Origin: Notospermus geniculatus
Lineage: Eukaryota; Nemertea; Pilidiophora; Heteronemertea; Lineidae
Length of the DNA: 64,000 nt
Direction: 5' to 3'
NCBI GenBank assembly: GCA_002633025.1
Contig: NMRB01002071.1
Span: forward strand, 8,235-72,234
Part shown: piece after piece, positions 50,475 to 62,679 of the stretch
Numbering within the stretch: position 1 is the stretch's first letter
Layout: each line of letters starts with the position of its first letter
Notes under the pieces: model-generated
Database searches by the model: none
Told to the model about the DNA's origin: nothing
What the model saw: the letters and a program-made list of their open reading frames with translations, nothing else
Program-made: the position numbers and the translations under genes

Positions 50475-51740
50475 TGAAATGGTCCATGGACCATGTGCTC
50501 ACCTGTGTGAACGTACCAGAAGAACAAATGACAAACGTAAAATCGAAATGCTCCAGGCCGTGAGTTCCAGGGTCATGATTTACGGTCAAAATTTCAAGGT
50601 CAAAACATTCTAGCTTGAGAATTTATGACGTCGATTTTCCAAGACGGCTGCCTGGTAACCACTAATTGCATTCCAATTGGACAAAAATTTGCTCTACAGT
50701 ACACATAGATGATCACACCATGTTAGAATAGGGCCATATAGCCATGAAACATGCCACTAAAATGGCTATATTTGGAACTTGAACTCTGTGACTGTAAAAA
50801 GTAGATCAAATCAAAAACTCTTTTCATAATGTCATGTATCCTCATTAGATACACCTCTGACAAACAATTGGAGACAATCCAGTTAACAGTTCAGGAGTTA
50901 CTAGGCTTTGAGCTTTGGTTTTGGCCACCTGGTGGCCAAGCCAAGAATCGAATCGGACTGAATCTTGGTGTCATAGGTCATCTGGCATAGGGGTGTATAC
51001 GTACCAAGTTTCAGGTCAATAGCCCAAGCACTTGCGAAACGTGCCACCAACAGGCAAAATTTTGAACTTTGACCTCTGTGACCTTGAAAAGTAGGTCAAA
51101 CCAAAACTCCTTTATATATGTAATGTACCCTCAGCAGATTCACCTATGATAAAAATTTGGGGGTGATCCACTCATTAGTTCAGGAGTTATTGCACTTTTT
51201 GTGTTTTGAGTTTCTGCCACCTGGTGGCCACGCTAAGAGTCGAATCAGACCGAAACTTGGTGTACTAGGTCATCTGACATAGGGGTATATATGTACCAAG
51301 TTTCAGGTCAATAGCACCCGCGGTTACGAAACGTGCCACCAAAAGGAAAAATTTTGAACTTTGACCTCTGTGACCTTGAAAAGTAGGTCAAATCAAAAAC
51401 CCGTTATATATGTTATGTATCCTCATTAGATACACCTATGATAAAAATTTGGAGATGATCATGTCATTAGTTCAGGAGTTATTGCACTTTTTGTGTTTTC
51501 AGTTTTAGCCACCTGGTGGCCAAGCCAAGAATCGAATCGGACCGAAACTTGTTGTCATAGGTCATATGACCTAGGGGTATATATGTACCAAGTTTCAGAT
51601 CAATAGCCCCAGCGGTTACGAAACGTGCCTTGCTAACGGACGACGACGGACGACGACGACGACGACGACGACGACGACCACGGACGACGACGGACGACGG
51701 ACGCACAACCATTGTATAAGCTCACCACAGGTGAGCTAAA
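50475..51740 (-). repeat. ~145-bp-monomer element, reversed copy with double-length monomers
   Basis: It starts GAAATGGTCCATGGACCATG and ends CTCACCACAGGTGAGCTAAA. The cores GCCACCTGGTGGCC lie at 50933, 51216 and 51508, 283 and 292 bp apart, about twice the period of copy 1. Each is preceded by TTGACCTCTGTGACCTTGAA and AAGTAGGTCAAATC. A CGACGA tract precedes the AGCTCACC end. Confidence 0.88.
51630..51712. repeat. (GAC)n tract
   Basis: Interrupted GAC/GACGG triplets near the end of the preceding element. The same CGACGACGG tract marks this end in the 46.5-kb and 57.2-kb copies, so it is part of the element. Confidence 0.9.
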
Positions 51741-51744
51741 AACG

Positions 51745-53007
51745 AGAAGTGATTTTTAAAAAAAAATTTTCACAGGAACTCATTGGATTGATTGATGAAT
51801 GATATCACGCTGATTTTAAATTAAAAATTCAGAATTTTGAAAAATGAAGCTTTTTTGATATTGATATTTTGATGATATTTCAGTGATATTTTGTCACAAA
51901 CCCTCAATTTCGTATGTGATCCTTTTAGCAACATTATAGGGCATAACATAATACAAGTTGAGGTTGGAACTTTCGGTATTAGCTGAGATATTAGCTGTCT
52001 TTTTACTTTTTAACAAGACTGTACATGTCCAGCTCGGCCAATTTTCTCAACGCCCATTGCTTGTTCCCTGTCAAGTAAACCGGTCAGTTTTGGAACTTGT
52101 TCTGAGAAGTGTAATCTGAAAAATCCCACCATTTGAGACGGTGTTGTGAAACCGCATAAAAGGAGATCTTTCGACATTGAGGTACACGTAGGATAATTTA
52201 TCATCATCATTTTCATTATAAAAACACTACGTTTTTCTGCCCATTACTCCAAAGACGGCGGTCACCTCCCCTTACCTTTGATGTGGGGAGGTGCAATTAG
52301 CGTGTTTACTCATAGATTAACTACAGATTGGGCTTCTGCCTAAGACTAAACTCCATTCTTTCTAGAATGACTTTGGTACTGGATAAAATTTCTTTAAATA
52401 TCGAAAACGACCCAGAAATAAGTAATTTACGAAGTTGTTTTTTCGGAGAATTCGCTTCGAGAAAGCTGATTTTACTATGTCCATAATTACGCACACCCCC
52501 ACCGGCCTACTCAAGCCTGACAGCGTCAGTGGTCGGTCGGTGCACGAATGCATTGTGTTGGCTCATTGTGTGCCGTAATTAATTGTAATTTGGATAATGA
52601 AATAAACATTTGGACTAGGAATTAGCCCATCCAGACTTCAATGAATCGCTTTAGCATGTGCAGCATATATTTGAGTAGGTCAGATTTTGTAAGGTACTTA
52701 GCAACTGTTTTCAGCCAGTCGCAACCATTGCCGGCAACGGCATTGCAGGTAGTTGCATCCAGTCGCAAGGTCGATCTGCGCCAGGCTTAAGTCGTAATCC
52801 TGGTCGTTACGACTTAAAACACGACTATATTTGCGATTTCGGCCTACGTGCACTTCCGATTATGAGTCAAAATTATTCTGCCACAAAGTTATGGCCTTTT
52901 ATGGCCTTTTACGATTTGCAAACGTCTATCAAATGTCGACAGCCGGCTGCAATTAATTCTGGTAGTTGAAGCAGGAGTAGGAGACGGAAAGCTGCACAAC
53001 CTATCTA
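51745..53007. other. no gene recognised
   Basis: AT-rich then mixed sequence. No exon or repeat structure was identified by eye. Confidence 0.3.
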
Positions 53008-53149
53008 AAGCTGCGTTTACCAGACATCCGGAATGCGGTATGGGGACGCGGAATCCCCGGCGGAAGCGATATGTTGTATGCGAAATGCATTGCATTTTCC
53101 GCTTCCGCGTTCCGCAATCCGCATTCCGCGTGTCAGCTAAACGCAGCTT
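53008..53149. mobile_element. AAGCTGC-ended MITE (142 bp)
   Basis: The ends AAGCTGCGTTTA and complement are perfect for 12 bp. Inside, CGGAATGCGG / CCGCATTCCG and TTCCGC / GCGGAA extend the foldback. Related by terminus to 35416-35554. Confidence 0.7.
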
Positions 53150-53428
53150 AACACTGAGGAACGGACACGTTTCACCTGTTCCACAGTCTACGACAGCACT
53201 CATTGCGACGCGACAGTCGCGTCGCTTAGCGAGTCTGGCGATAGTGTTACGGCCCATCCTGTCTACATTACACACACACAAGTGGAGTCGGAGCACGACT
53301 CGAGGACTGAATGGCTGTTCAATTCACTTTATACGACCGTTTACGAATCGATCTCATAAGATTCAACCTTATTCTCATGAGACTGGATCGTACGACAGTA
53401 ATACTAGTATGTAGCAAGAACCAGATGA

Positions 53429-53655
53429 GGAGCCACGTTGGTGTAGTGGTTCGGGTCTCCGACTAGCGGTCAGAGGATCCCGGGTTTGAATCCCACTGGG
53501 CGTGAGACTTTGGGCAAGTCTCTTTGCCTCACTGGCCTCTCTCTGTTCAGGTGTATAAATAGGTACCGATCGGAAATGCTCCGATTGTAGCGCTAATGAG
53601 CAGCTCATCTGAATTCTACTGAAAGGTTTTAGGATAAGCTGGGTTAAAGTGTAAA
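53429..53655 (+). mobile_element. tRNA-derived SINE, copy 2
   Basis: Same family as 22867-23091: A-box-like GTTGGTGTAGTGGTTCGGGT, B-box-like GGGTTTGAATCCC, and the shared body to GGGTTAAAGTGTAAA. The two copies differ at scattered positions, so neither is very recent. Confidence 0.87.
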
Positions 53656-53802
53656 GTCGGATGACATCTCTACCGTTGTTGATATCAGCGATAGTGGCGT
53701 GACATGAAGGCAGTTGCGTCGCACATGCGACTGTTGATGTGGATTTGGGCGCCTGACAAACTATTTCAACTATCACTCAAAGGACTCGACGGGACGACTT
53801 AA

Positions 53803-54491
53803 AGCGATGTACTCGCGAGGGTTGAAAATGAAATGTCGTTCAACTATCGCGACCCGCGATAGCTCCCCAATTTCATTCATAGCTGGCGGGATTCTTGAAA
53901 CTGATCTCGTGTGATTTCTAGCATCTTTGAGCCATCAAACTACGGTATCGTTGACGTTTTATACAATAAAACGTTCACGAAAAATCTTTTATTAATATTA
54001 TTTCAATGAATTTGGGCGACATTAGTGTTTACTGCCGGAACAATTTCAAAATCTCACGGGGTATTTCCGAGAACGAGATCGACAGACTGACAACAAACAT
54101 GGCGCGGAAAAATCCGAAGTGTGAGGAAGACTGACCAGAGAGTTCGCCTCACTGCTGCAAGTTTAGTCAGATGGCGGCGTGTGAAGACAGAGAGTTGTTG
54201 TAGCACTAATGAGGACTTAGCAGTGTACCTCCTGAACGTCTTTGAACCCCGGCCAACACCATCCTTTGCATGTTTTGCGGATGACTCCGATTTGTCTCCG
54301 TCGGCATCACTCACTGAGTGACACTGTCAATCATGTCACCATGGTCACTATACTCGCTACTGATTGGTCATAGTAAATTCCGTAGTATTATGGCTCGCTT
54401 GGAATTTCATTCATAAAATATAGTGCTACCACCGTGCGGGAAATAGAGGAATTATCGATGTGCAGTTACTGCAGAGCCCGCGTACATCGCT
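53803..54491. mobile_element. TTAA-flanked element (689 bp)
   Basis: The 10-bp ends AGCGATGTAC and complement lie directly inside TTAA at 53799-53802 and 54492-54495. It contains a minus-strand frame (54314-54054) beginning MSDADGDKSESSAKHAKDG, acidic and with no family match; it may be a captured exon or chance. Confidence 0.7.
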
Positions 54492-54499
54492 TTAATTGT

Positions 54500-55955
54500 G
54501 GAATGATGCAGTCGTCTTTATTCATTCTCTGTATCAATCTCCAATGTCCGTGAAATCTACAAAGATAAAACATAAACAAACCATAAACTTTGTTTGCCTC
54601 AACTCTTTATCCAGGAGGTGCTGCCACCTATTGCTAGCAAAGGAACTAAATGCCAGATTCCAGGTCACGTGACCTACGCATCAGGCTCAAGAAGGGATGC
54701 CCCAAGGCAACAATATGCCACACAAAGGCCCGGTTGCACCAGTCATACTTAAGTTCGACTTCGTGCTCAAGCAAACCTCAAAGTCATTCTCAACCTCAAA
54801 TTGCGTTGCACCAGCTATTCTCATGCTCAAAGTCATACTCAAGAACGTTGAATATTTGAGGCAAGGAATACGGCGTCTCAACTTCGTACTTCCCGAGGGC
54901 CCCCGAGCCTTATTGTCCCAATTTTTTGTGCAGTTAGTCAGATTTTTTGCATCAAAAATTCGAGATTTCGTGTCACTTTACATAACTCTTAAAATTCTTA
55001 GTTATAGCTTGCAAAATGCAGCCAGTTGTACTAACGCAACCACTTCAACCAATAATGCCAATTTTGCTACTTATTAGCAGCTGCCCACAAAATCGAGCAA
55101 AATGCTAATTATGTTTTATGCTTAATATCAAGTTATCATTCAATGATCATAAGTGATATATATTTTCCGACCAACTTAGAATTTTGCGAGTCAGTGAGAC
55201 TGAGAGCCAAGCATTTCGAATTTGCAAATGAAAGCTCGCTAATCTTTATTGGCTGTGTCAGAAACCTAAGGTCCCCAGGAACCTAAGCGCGGGTTCATTG
55301 TTCAAGAAGGGGATAAGATACATGTATACGGTTAAAAACAATGACCGTCCGAATGTGGCCCACAATTGCTGATTATTGTAATTTGGACCTGTACTCCAAG
55401 GACTCGCATTCCTTTCACACCCGTCTTTTCAAAACGCACCTCGCGTCATAACTGTCAATCTTCAGTTCCGTTTTGGTTCAATTTAGCTCATCCAGACGGA
55501 TGACTTGGGAACAGGGAGACGACGGATAGTTTGTTGCATTGATAAGCTTGATATTTTAAAATGTAGTTGACACAGCCCAGAGCAATTCACTGACATTCTT
55601 TCTTTGGTCCCCATTGCCCCTCATCTCTTTCCTACTCACAGGAACTTTCAAGAATCATCCCTGATACATCTCTTCAGATGCATTTTCCCGGCATTTCAAG
55701 GCATAGCAAGTTGTGTGATTAAGTGTGCTTTTAGGACATGAGTGGCGTCGAGGATTTGGAAAACAAAGTGGAGGATACGTACGTCACAAGTAACCAGTAT
55801 ATTTTCAAAAATGCAGCTTAGACAAGTGATACGCCAGGAAGACAAGCAGTACAATGCCATTGTCGCCTGATGCCCAGCAGAGCTCCTAATGGACACTATG
55901 TGGCAATTAAAACACCCAGTTCAGCTAAAAGCAACACATTTTGAAAACATGCACT
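54500..55955. other. no gene recognised
   Basis: GTTGCACCAG occurs twice (54727 and 54809 regions) near CTCAAAGTCAT words, suggesting an old repeat edge. Nothing else. Confidence 0.3.
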
Positions 55956-55959
55956 CTTA

Positions 55960-57292
55960 AATGAAATGGTCCATGGACCATGTTCTCACCGCCGGGTTGG
56001 ACATAACAGTCTGTCGCAGAATGGCCTACCGTGGTTAAGGCTCATACACTAGGCAGTCAGTCAGGGCAGAAATGTCAGGTCAAAGAAGGTCTATGTTGGA
56101 GGTCTTTCTTGGTCGGGTGCTGGATGTCGTCTCCTTGAGTTCTGGTAGTCGTCCTTCTGGTTCCAGTTCTGGGTGTCGTCTCCTGACAGTCATGTGTTTT
56201 CCCAATTTGAAGTGACATGGTATAATCAGGAGTTGTAGGCCTATGGGACAAAGGCCCCTTTGTTAAGGTTAACACAACCCGCATCAGTGCCCAACAGTAG
56301 TGTCAAATTTTGGCAATAGATTAGGAATTTAGAATGAGAGAATTGCCAGAATCGTACAACCATAAAATACCCAACTCCTACAAGTCTAATGACAGAGGGA
56401 TGAGCAATCTGGGTCAAGTCATTCCCAAGTAGGACTTTGATGATTTGGGGGCCACCTGGCGGCAATATTGGATGTCTGATCGGGCCGGAACTCACATGCA
56501 CATAAAGGTCATCTGCAGAGGGCCACATAGCACATTGGAGCGCTTTGGGTCAAGTCGTCCCTGAGTTACAGCACTTTGATGATTTTCGGATCACGCCACC
56601 TGGCGGCCATACTGGATGTCCGATCAGGCCGAAACTTCACATGCACATAAAGGTCATCTGCAGGGGGCCACATAGCAAATTGGGGCACTTTGGGTTAAGT
56701 CGTTCCTGAGTTACAGCACTTTGATGATTTTTGGGTTACGCCACCTGGTGGCCATGTTGGAAGTCAAATCAGGCCGAAATTCGACATGCATGTAAAGGTC
56801 ATCTAGAGGGACGTAAATATCAAATTTGAGCACTCTACGTCAAGTCGTTCCTGAGTAATAGCAGTTACTTGATTTTCAGGTTACGCCACCTGGCGGCCAT
56901 ATTGGATGTCCAATCGGGCCGAATCTTGGTATTTTTAAAGGTACCCCTCCAATGCATGTTTATGCAAGATATGAAGTCGCTTGGTGAAATAATGACAAAC
57001 TGTGGCAGGTTTGACACTTTTGCCGAACTTTGACCTCTGTGACCTTGAAAAGTAGGTCAAATCAAAAACCCGTTAAATATGTTATATATCCTTATTACAT
57101 CACATACAAGCTAAGAGTCCAATCGGACCGAAACTTGGTGTCATGGGTCATCTGACCTAGAGGTATATATGTACCAAGATTCAGATCAATAGCTCTGGCG
57201 GTTACGAAACGTGCCCTGCTAACGGAACACGACGACGACGACGGACGACGGACGCTGCACCATCGTAATAGCTCACCACGGTGAGCTAAAAA
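55960..57292 (-). repeat. ~145-bp-monomer element, reversed long copy
   Basis: From ATGAAATGGTCCATGGACCA to GCTCACCACGGTGAGCTAAA. Four cores at 56451, 56595, 56740 and 56885 give periods of 144, 145 and 145 bp. It then continues into the TTTGACCTCTGTGACCTTGA segment and the CGACGACGG tract, in the order expected for a full copy reversed relative to 32024-33218. Confidence 0.9.
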
Positions 57293-57896
57293 GGGCACCC
57301 TAAGCAAAAGGGCGGGTGTCCGGACACCCTGGAACCCCCCCCCCCCGGATTCGCCCCTGTTCAAGGACACAGCAATTTTGTATTTGTAATCTTTGGGCCG
57401 AATTAATTTCGGAAGCCCAGATGACAGTGAACAAATTGATCATTCTTTCAAGTATGATTGTTGTGAGCGAGGAGTTCGAACTTCACAGGCCCGTTATTTC
57501 ACTTTTTGCTTTTTGATTTATGCTTTTGTACTGGACATCATTCCACACTCAGTATAGGGGTATATTGACATGAAATTTATGCCAATAGATTTCAGCATAA
57601 TCTCAATTTCGGTGCAGTTCTGTGGTATTCAGTGTGATACATCAGGAGATATAACACTTTAATTCTTTTATTGGATAGTTTGCATCATATATGATACTGC
57701 ACAACTGGGCTTGTATTTTTGTTCCTGACATTATTCCAAACTCAAGAAGGATATTGAGGTCATAGATATGACATTGTTGAGAAGAAAAGGATTATATTTG
57801 GGTTATGACCAAATGAACTGGGGAATCGACCGCCATCTTGCAACAAAGGCTGTCATTTTCGAAAGGAATCTTCCTTTGGTCGCCCCCGGCGAGAAG

Positions 57897-58801
57897 GGTT
57901 CACTAGTCCGAAGGTTCAGTAGTCCGAAGGTTCACTAGTCCGAAGGTCCACTGGTCCGAAGGTTCAGTAGTCCGAAAATTAAGGTTCACTGGTCCGAAGG
58001 TTCACTAGTCCGAAGGTCCACTAGTCCGAAGGTTCAGTAGTCCGAAAGTCCACTAAATCGATGGTCCACTAGTCCGAAAGTTGATTAGTCAATTGGATGG
58101 GTTCGGCAGCGGATGTGTTGTGAGCTAAAAGTAGATGAGGGTGGGATGGGGCGACTGGATGGGTCAGAATTACTAATATCAGCGCCTACTCCCTTGAGTA
58201 ACTGTGAACATCCAGTTTGCATAGTGTCGGAGATGCTGTATACAATGTATATCTTTTTAATATCCCTATGATTTTATCATGAAACTGACGGTTAAAGCAG
58301 ATGGACCACAGATTGACCTATATTATTTGGCGCGGACGCTACTACAATGGTGTCGACGTCATTGCCTGCGATCGAGGCTTGTGATTGGTTGGGAGTGGGT
58401 TTCTCTTTGGTGCTAAAACATTTCACGTTACGTCTAGGTCAGATCGGTGGCTCATCTCCTTTAAGAAATGTGAACAAATCAACTCTTTTTACCCAGATAT
58501 CTTGAGTCCCCCAGACAGTCAGAGTCCGATGCATTTCCACATTGGTATTCCACTTCATTAACAGAGAGGTTAAAACCAAACAGTGAGTCAAATTAGGGAT
58601 AATGAATTGACTCATAATTTCAGTCATTTGACTGGACTCGAATTTTCTGGTCGCCATCTTGAAATCCTTTGTTTTGAGCTCAAAATCGATAGGCATCTTC
58701 CCCTGTGTTTGACCATTTACACCACTTCGGACTAGTGAACCTTCGGACTAGTGAACCTTCGGACTACTGAACCTTCGGACTACTGAACCTTCGGACTAGT
58801 G
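57897..58801. mobile_element. foldback element with 16-bp tandem units in both arms
   Basis: The left array (57897 to about 58095) has about 12 units of GGTTCACTAGTCCGAA with variants (CAGTAGT, CCACTGG). The right array (58724-58801) has five units in inverse orientation (TTCGGACTAGTGAACC). The roughly 630-bp interior is non-coding and unrelated. The organisation resembles Foldback (FB)/Galileo elements, whose long arms are built of tandem repeats. No transposase is present. Confidence 0.75.
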
Positions 58802-59457
58802 AGATGTTCCCGCCCCCAACATGCACACCAAAAATCAACTAGTATTTGATTGGACCATGCAACTGCGGACGCCGATTGGCATAGAGCATTCATTCGCCAG
58901 ATGTTGCACCCATCGGGCGACCCGCCTAGGCCTACGGAACAGGCACAAACTGAGCTAAGGGACGAACAAAAACGCCCCAATTTAGGCCTATCAAATATGA
59001 CAACCGAGGCCGAAATGAAAACAGAACGGTAGTATGAATGGGCTTACTGGAATGTGCGCAAAATCAAAATGCGCAATGGGAAAATGCGCAACAGAATTGA
59101 CCTCGATCCAGGCTTTCTTGCGCGTCGGATATCCTTGTATAGGTAGCCTGGCTTCGAGTATTGGGATTCCCAGAAAGGCGCATGCATTATGTTGAGACGC
59201 ACCCTGAAGTGTGGTTCGATATTAACTCGTGACAACCCAGTGAACCGCTAAGCGGCTCACAAAGCGAGTATAATGGTTAGGCCTGACGTCAGTACTTGCG
59301 TGTGTGAATGAATGAACAATATGAAAAATCCCATACCAAAGCAAAAGCAGATAGGAAGGCCTGTGGACCCAACAAAGGGGCTTGGGGGTTCCCCGAGAGT
59401 GTGTGAGTTCAGTCACTGATATTTGCATAATATTCCATAAGTTTGAGCCATAAACTA

Positions 59458-59604
59458 ATGCCCCCTGTAGACGATCAATTTTTTCATCCTATTTTTTTCG
59501 AAATTCCGGGCCTATTGGGGCTTCAGTGTATAAACTCGCATGAAGGCATATATTGAGCATATTCATAAAATTGGATGAAAAATTTGATCGTGTACAGCGG
59601 GCAT
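59458..59604. mobile_element. TA-flanked MITE (147 bp)
   Basis: The ends ATGCCCCCTGTAGACGATCA and complement (ATGCCCGCTGTACACGATCA) are about 90 percent identical for 35 bp, with TA outside both ends (59456-59457, 59605-59606). Confidence 0.8.
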
Positions 59605-59747
59605 TACCAAAAGTAATGGACTGATAACGCGTAACCGTATGCATAAGCGTTCAAGAATGATGATCACGTCTCGGGTTCCTGGGACATGAAACTGGGACGT
59701 GTTTGGCGAGATTCGAACGGAAGTCTATTCTTTTAATGGTGTGTTTT

Positions 59748-60804
59748 TATATATATATATATATGTATGTTTATTCGTATACTATTTACACAGAGGTTTA
59801 TAATATACACAAGTTAAACGTGGTGCATGTGTGTGGTGCAAAAGTGCAGTTGGCTTAATATCCTCAGATTAGTTAATACACAGGAACGCAATTAATTCAT
59901 TGATCTCATCAAAGGTGAAAAAGTCACTTCCGTAGTCCCTCATGCTTAAAAGTTCAATTATCTGCAGAGCTTTTTGTTTGAGATATTCATCATCATCGGT
60001 AATAACAAAAGGTATCCTCCCTCATAAAATTAATTCTTCCCTATTGCAACCGTACTTCCGTGCAAGAAAATTTAAACTGTTACAAACAGATGACCTACTT
60101 CCTCTGAGAGTTAATTTCAAACATATCTGCAAAAGTACATTAGTGGAGCTATGAATAGAGTGGAGAAACTTGACAATGCGGTGTTCAATGGAATACAGAA
60201 TATCAAAATCTTCAATTATGTACGGAATGAGATTATTGTGAGTACGAGATGGGATACTGAGTACATTTCGAATACATTTCCGCCATGCTGTACATACACT
60301 CCCTATACACCTATGCGAGAGGTCCCAAACTTGACATCCATATAAAGCGGTACAAAAAGTTCTGAACAAAAAATATTTAACATCAAAACTTGCATGTCTA
60401 AAGTGTGATAATAGTGAGTTGGTCCTTCTGTAAAGATCATTAACAGTTACATCAAGACGAGATTTTCTGGCACCAGGACCTAACGGAATACCCAGGTGAT
60501 TTTCACAAAAACTGGCCTTCAGAATACCTCCGTTGAACATGATCTCAATGTTACCAGGATCAGTCACGCCATATATCAGTAACTTTGATTTACTGTTGTT
60601 GAACTGGATGTGGTATTCAATAGAGAAGTTCGTGGCAAGAGCAAGCATCTTTTTTAAGGATGTAATTGTGGGTGCCAGAATCAACACATCGTCAGCATAG
60701 GCAAAAGCACCAAGAAACATGTTTCCTATGTGACAGCCAAATCCACTATTCTTGAAATCATCCAACAATTCTCCTATATAAATAGTCCAGTGGCGAAGGC
60801 CCAA
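59748..60804 (-). mobile_element. LINE reverse-transcriptase fragment, nearly intact 3' half
   Basis: The minus frame 60804-60022 encodes 260 residues with the RT catalytic box FAYADDVLIL and the thumb region (LGIPLG...LYGCQVWDL). A single in-frame TGA (60022-60024) separates it from a further 50 codons, GRIPFVITDDDEYLKQKALQ..., to TAA at 59869-59871. A (TA)n tail lies at about 59748-59765. It begins abruptly at IYIGELLDD, as expected from 5' truncation during target-primed reverse transcription. CR1/L2/jockey-like; not expressed as a whole protein. Confidence 0.85.
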
Positions 60805-60809
60805 AAAGT

Positions 60810-61265
60810 GGCCTAGAAATAGGTGATACCCCTACCGGCGGTACAACCATTTAAATTTGGTATCAAAATGTTCGTAATTTTGTGGAGTTTCGGAAAACTG
60901 ATGTTGTAGATTCATATCTGTTGCACAACATGCTGTTTTAACCCTTTTCCTGCTATGCACCCAAAAATACTTCATTTTCAAAATTATCCCGCGCTGGGAA
61001 AATTGTGTTACATATTAAAACCCCAAACATGTTTTTATGATTTTAGACACATTATAATTGTAGTTTTGACCAACTATAGTTAAGTTAGCCCGCAAAAGAT
61101 AGTCTCGACCTAAAAAATGGATAGTTTTTCGGCTGTTGGAAAGGTAACTTTGGGAATTTTGGTTAGATTTTGTCATTCATTTTGCTGAATATGTTTCAAG
61201 CTAATGTATGGATTAACCCTGTCATGCCTGTGCACAGAGTAATAATTTGCTACACTTAAGCCTTT
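60810..61265. other. no feature recognised
   Basis: AT-rich unique-looking sequence between the LINE and the next inverted-end element. Confidence 0.3.
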
Positions 61266-61269
61266 CAAG

Positions 61270-62300
61270 TACATGTACACTCTTGTTCGAAAGTAAAAGG
61301 ACACCAAGTTTTTCAAAGTATCTCAAAAACCATTGGCGCTTCAGCAATGGTATTTGCACCCAATCTGTATGGCAGTTTGTTGGGCATAGAACTATAATAT
61401 TTGGCCAAGAATCTATTTTAATGAATTAAGAGAAAAATGACATTTTATAAAAGTAGAAAATACTATACTCAGACAGACCCTCTTTACCAGGGTTTACAGA
61501 TTTTAAAGTCTAGGCCAAGACCTGTTCCAATTCAGTTCTCACGTCATCTGGAAGTGACACTGTCTTCCCGATGTCTTTTCACTGCAAAACCTCATCAACA
61601 CCATGAATTCTACAATATCAAAACTGGGATGATGCATATTGTCCCAGACCAATGTGACTCGCTCTGGCAAAAAGAGCCGCATGGCGCTCAGAAGGTGAGC
61701 GTCAACGAACTAAGATGACACCAGGAGAGAATGGAAGAAACAGAAACTGAAATTGACAAACATTACATTTGGTCTCAACCTGCCAAGCTGAGAGCGACTA
61801 CTGTTGCCAGAGCGGGTCACAAATGCACTTGGTGGACAGTAGGTCTACAAATAGGCTTTTATTATAAAAGGAACTTAATAGAAAGATCATACTGTCAATA
61901 TACCGGTAGAGTCTTGGGGCCACATGATTCGTTGATCACAATATGTTATGATGCCATGATTCCCTGGTAAAGAGGGGGCTGTCTTACACATGTTGCGGTA
62001 TTGTGTAATCGACTGTATGAGTGGGGTTTATTTTGCTACAAAATGCCAAGAGAGGTATTTTCACTTTAGACTTTGCAGATGTTGGCCAGTCAGGCAAGTT
62101 GAATGTAAGAAAGAAATTTTAAATCAGAAGATTTTTCAAAAATCGTTTTTCATTAAAATTGATTTGTGGCAAAACACTATGGTTCTATGCCCAACATGTT
62201 GCTAATTGGGTGCAAATACCTTTGCTGTAGTTCCAATGGTTTTTGATATATTTAGAAAATCTTGCTGTACTTTTACTTTTCCAGAAGACTACATTTGGCT
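61270..62300. mobile_element. ~1-kb element with ~110-bp diverged inverted ends
   Basis: 61270-61405 and 62170-62300 are inverted copies at roughly 75-80 percent: GAAAGTAAAAGGACACCAAG against complement GAAAAGTAAAAGTACAGCAAG, TATCTCAAAAACCATTGG against TATATCAAAAACCATTGG, GTATTTGCACCCAAT exact, TGTTGGGCATAGAAC exact. The interior has short plus frames (61437-61718, 61731-61970) with no transposase motif that I recognise. Probably a decayed DNA transposon. Confidence 0.6.
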
Positions 62301-62679
62301 ACTGGTATTTCAAGCTCTGTTACGCAGAAGGTTCAGAAAAGCACGATCAACGAAGGACAAGACAGTGTCCTCTAACCCTGTCACAGCTCCACGCGGTCAG
62401 CTGTTCTAGAACATGCAATTTATCTAGGGACAAAAGAAGTCCAGTTCAGTTTAGTTCTGTTATTATCCACTGGATGTTTTTTGTTCGTGAATGAAAAAAA
62501 GGATGGTATTTCAAGGGAATAATTGCGTAATAATCACATTTCATGCTTTAAACAGACACTGCAGAAAGGCAATAAAACCCTTCCTGAAGAAATCAGGTCC
62601 TCTTGGCATCGCTGCGAAGAGGAGCTGATTTCTTCAAAATGATACAATCCACTGGTGATAAAGTTATCAGTTATAACAT

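Noticed and set aside
57897-58095. regular 16-bp repeats as a possible CRISPR array
   Set aside because: Units are contiguous with no spacers, are inverted at 58724-58801, and the genome is eukaryotic.
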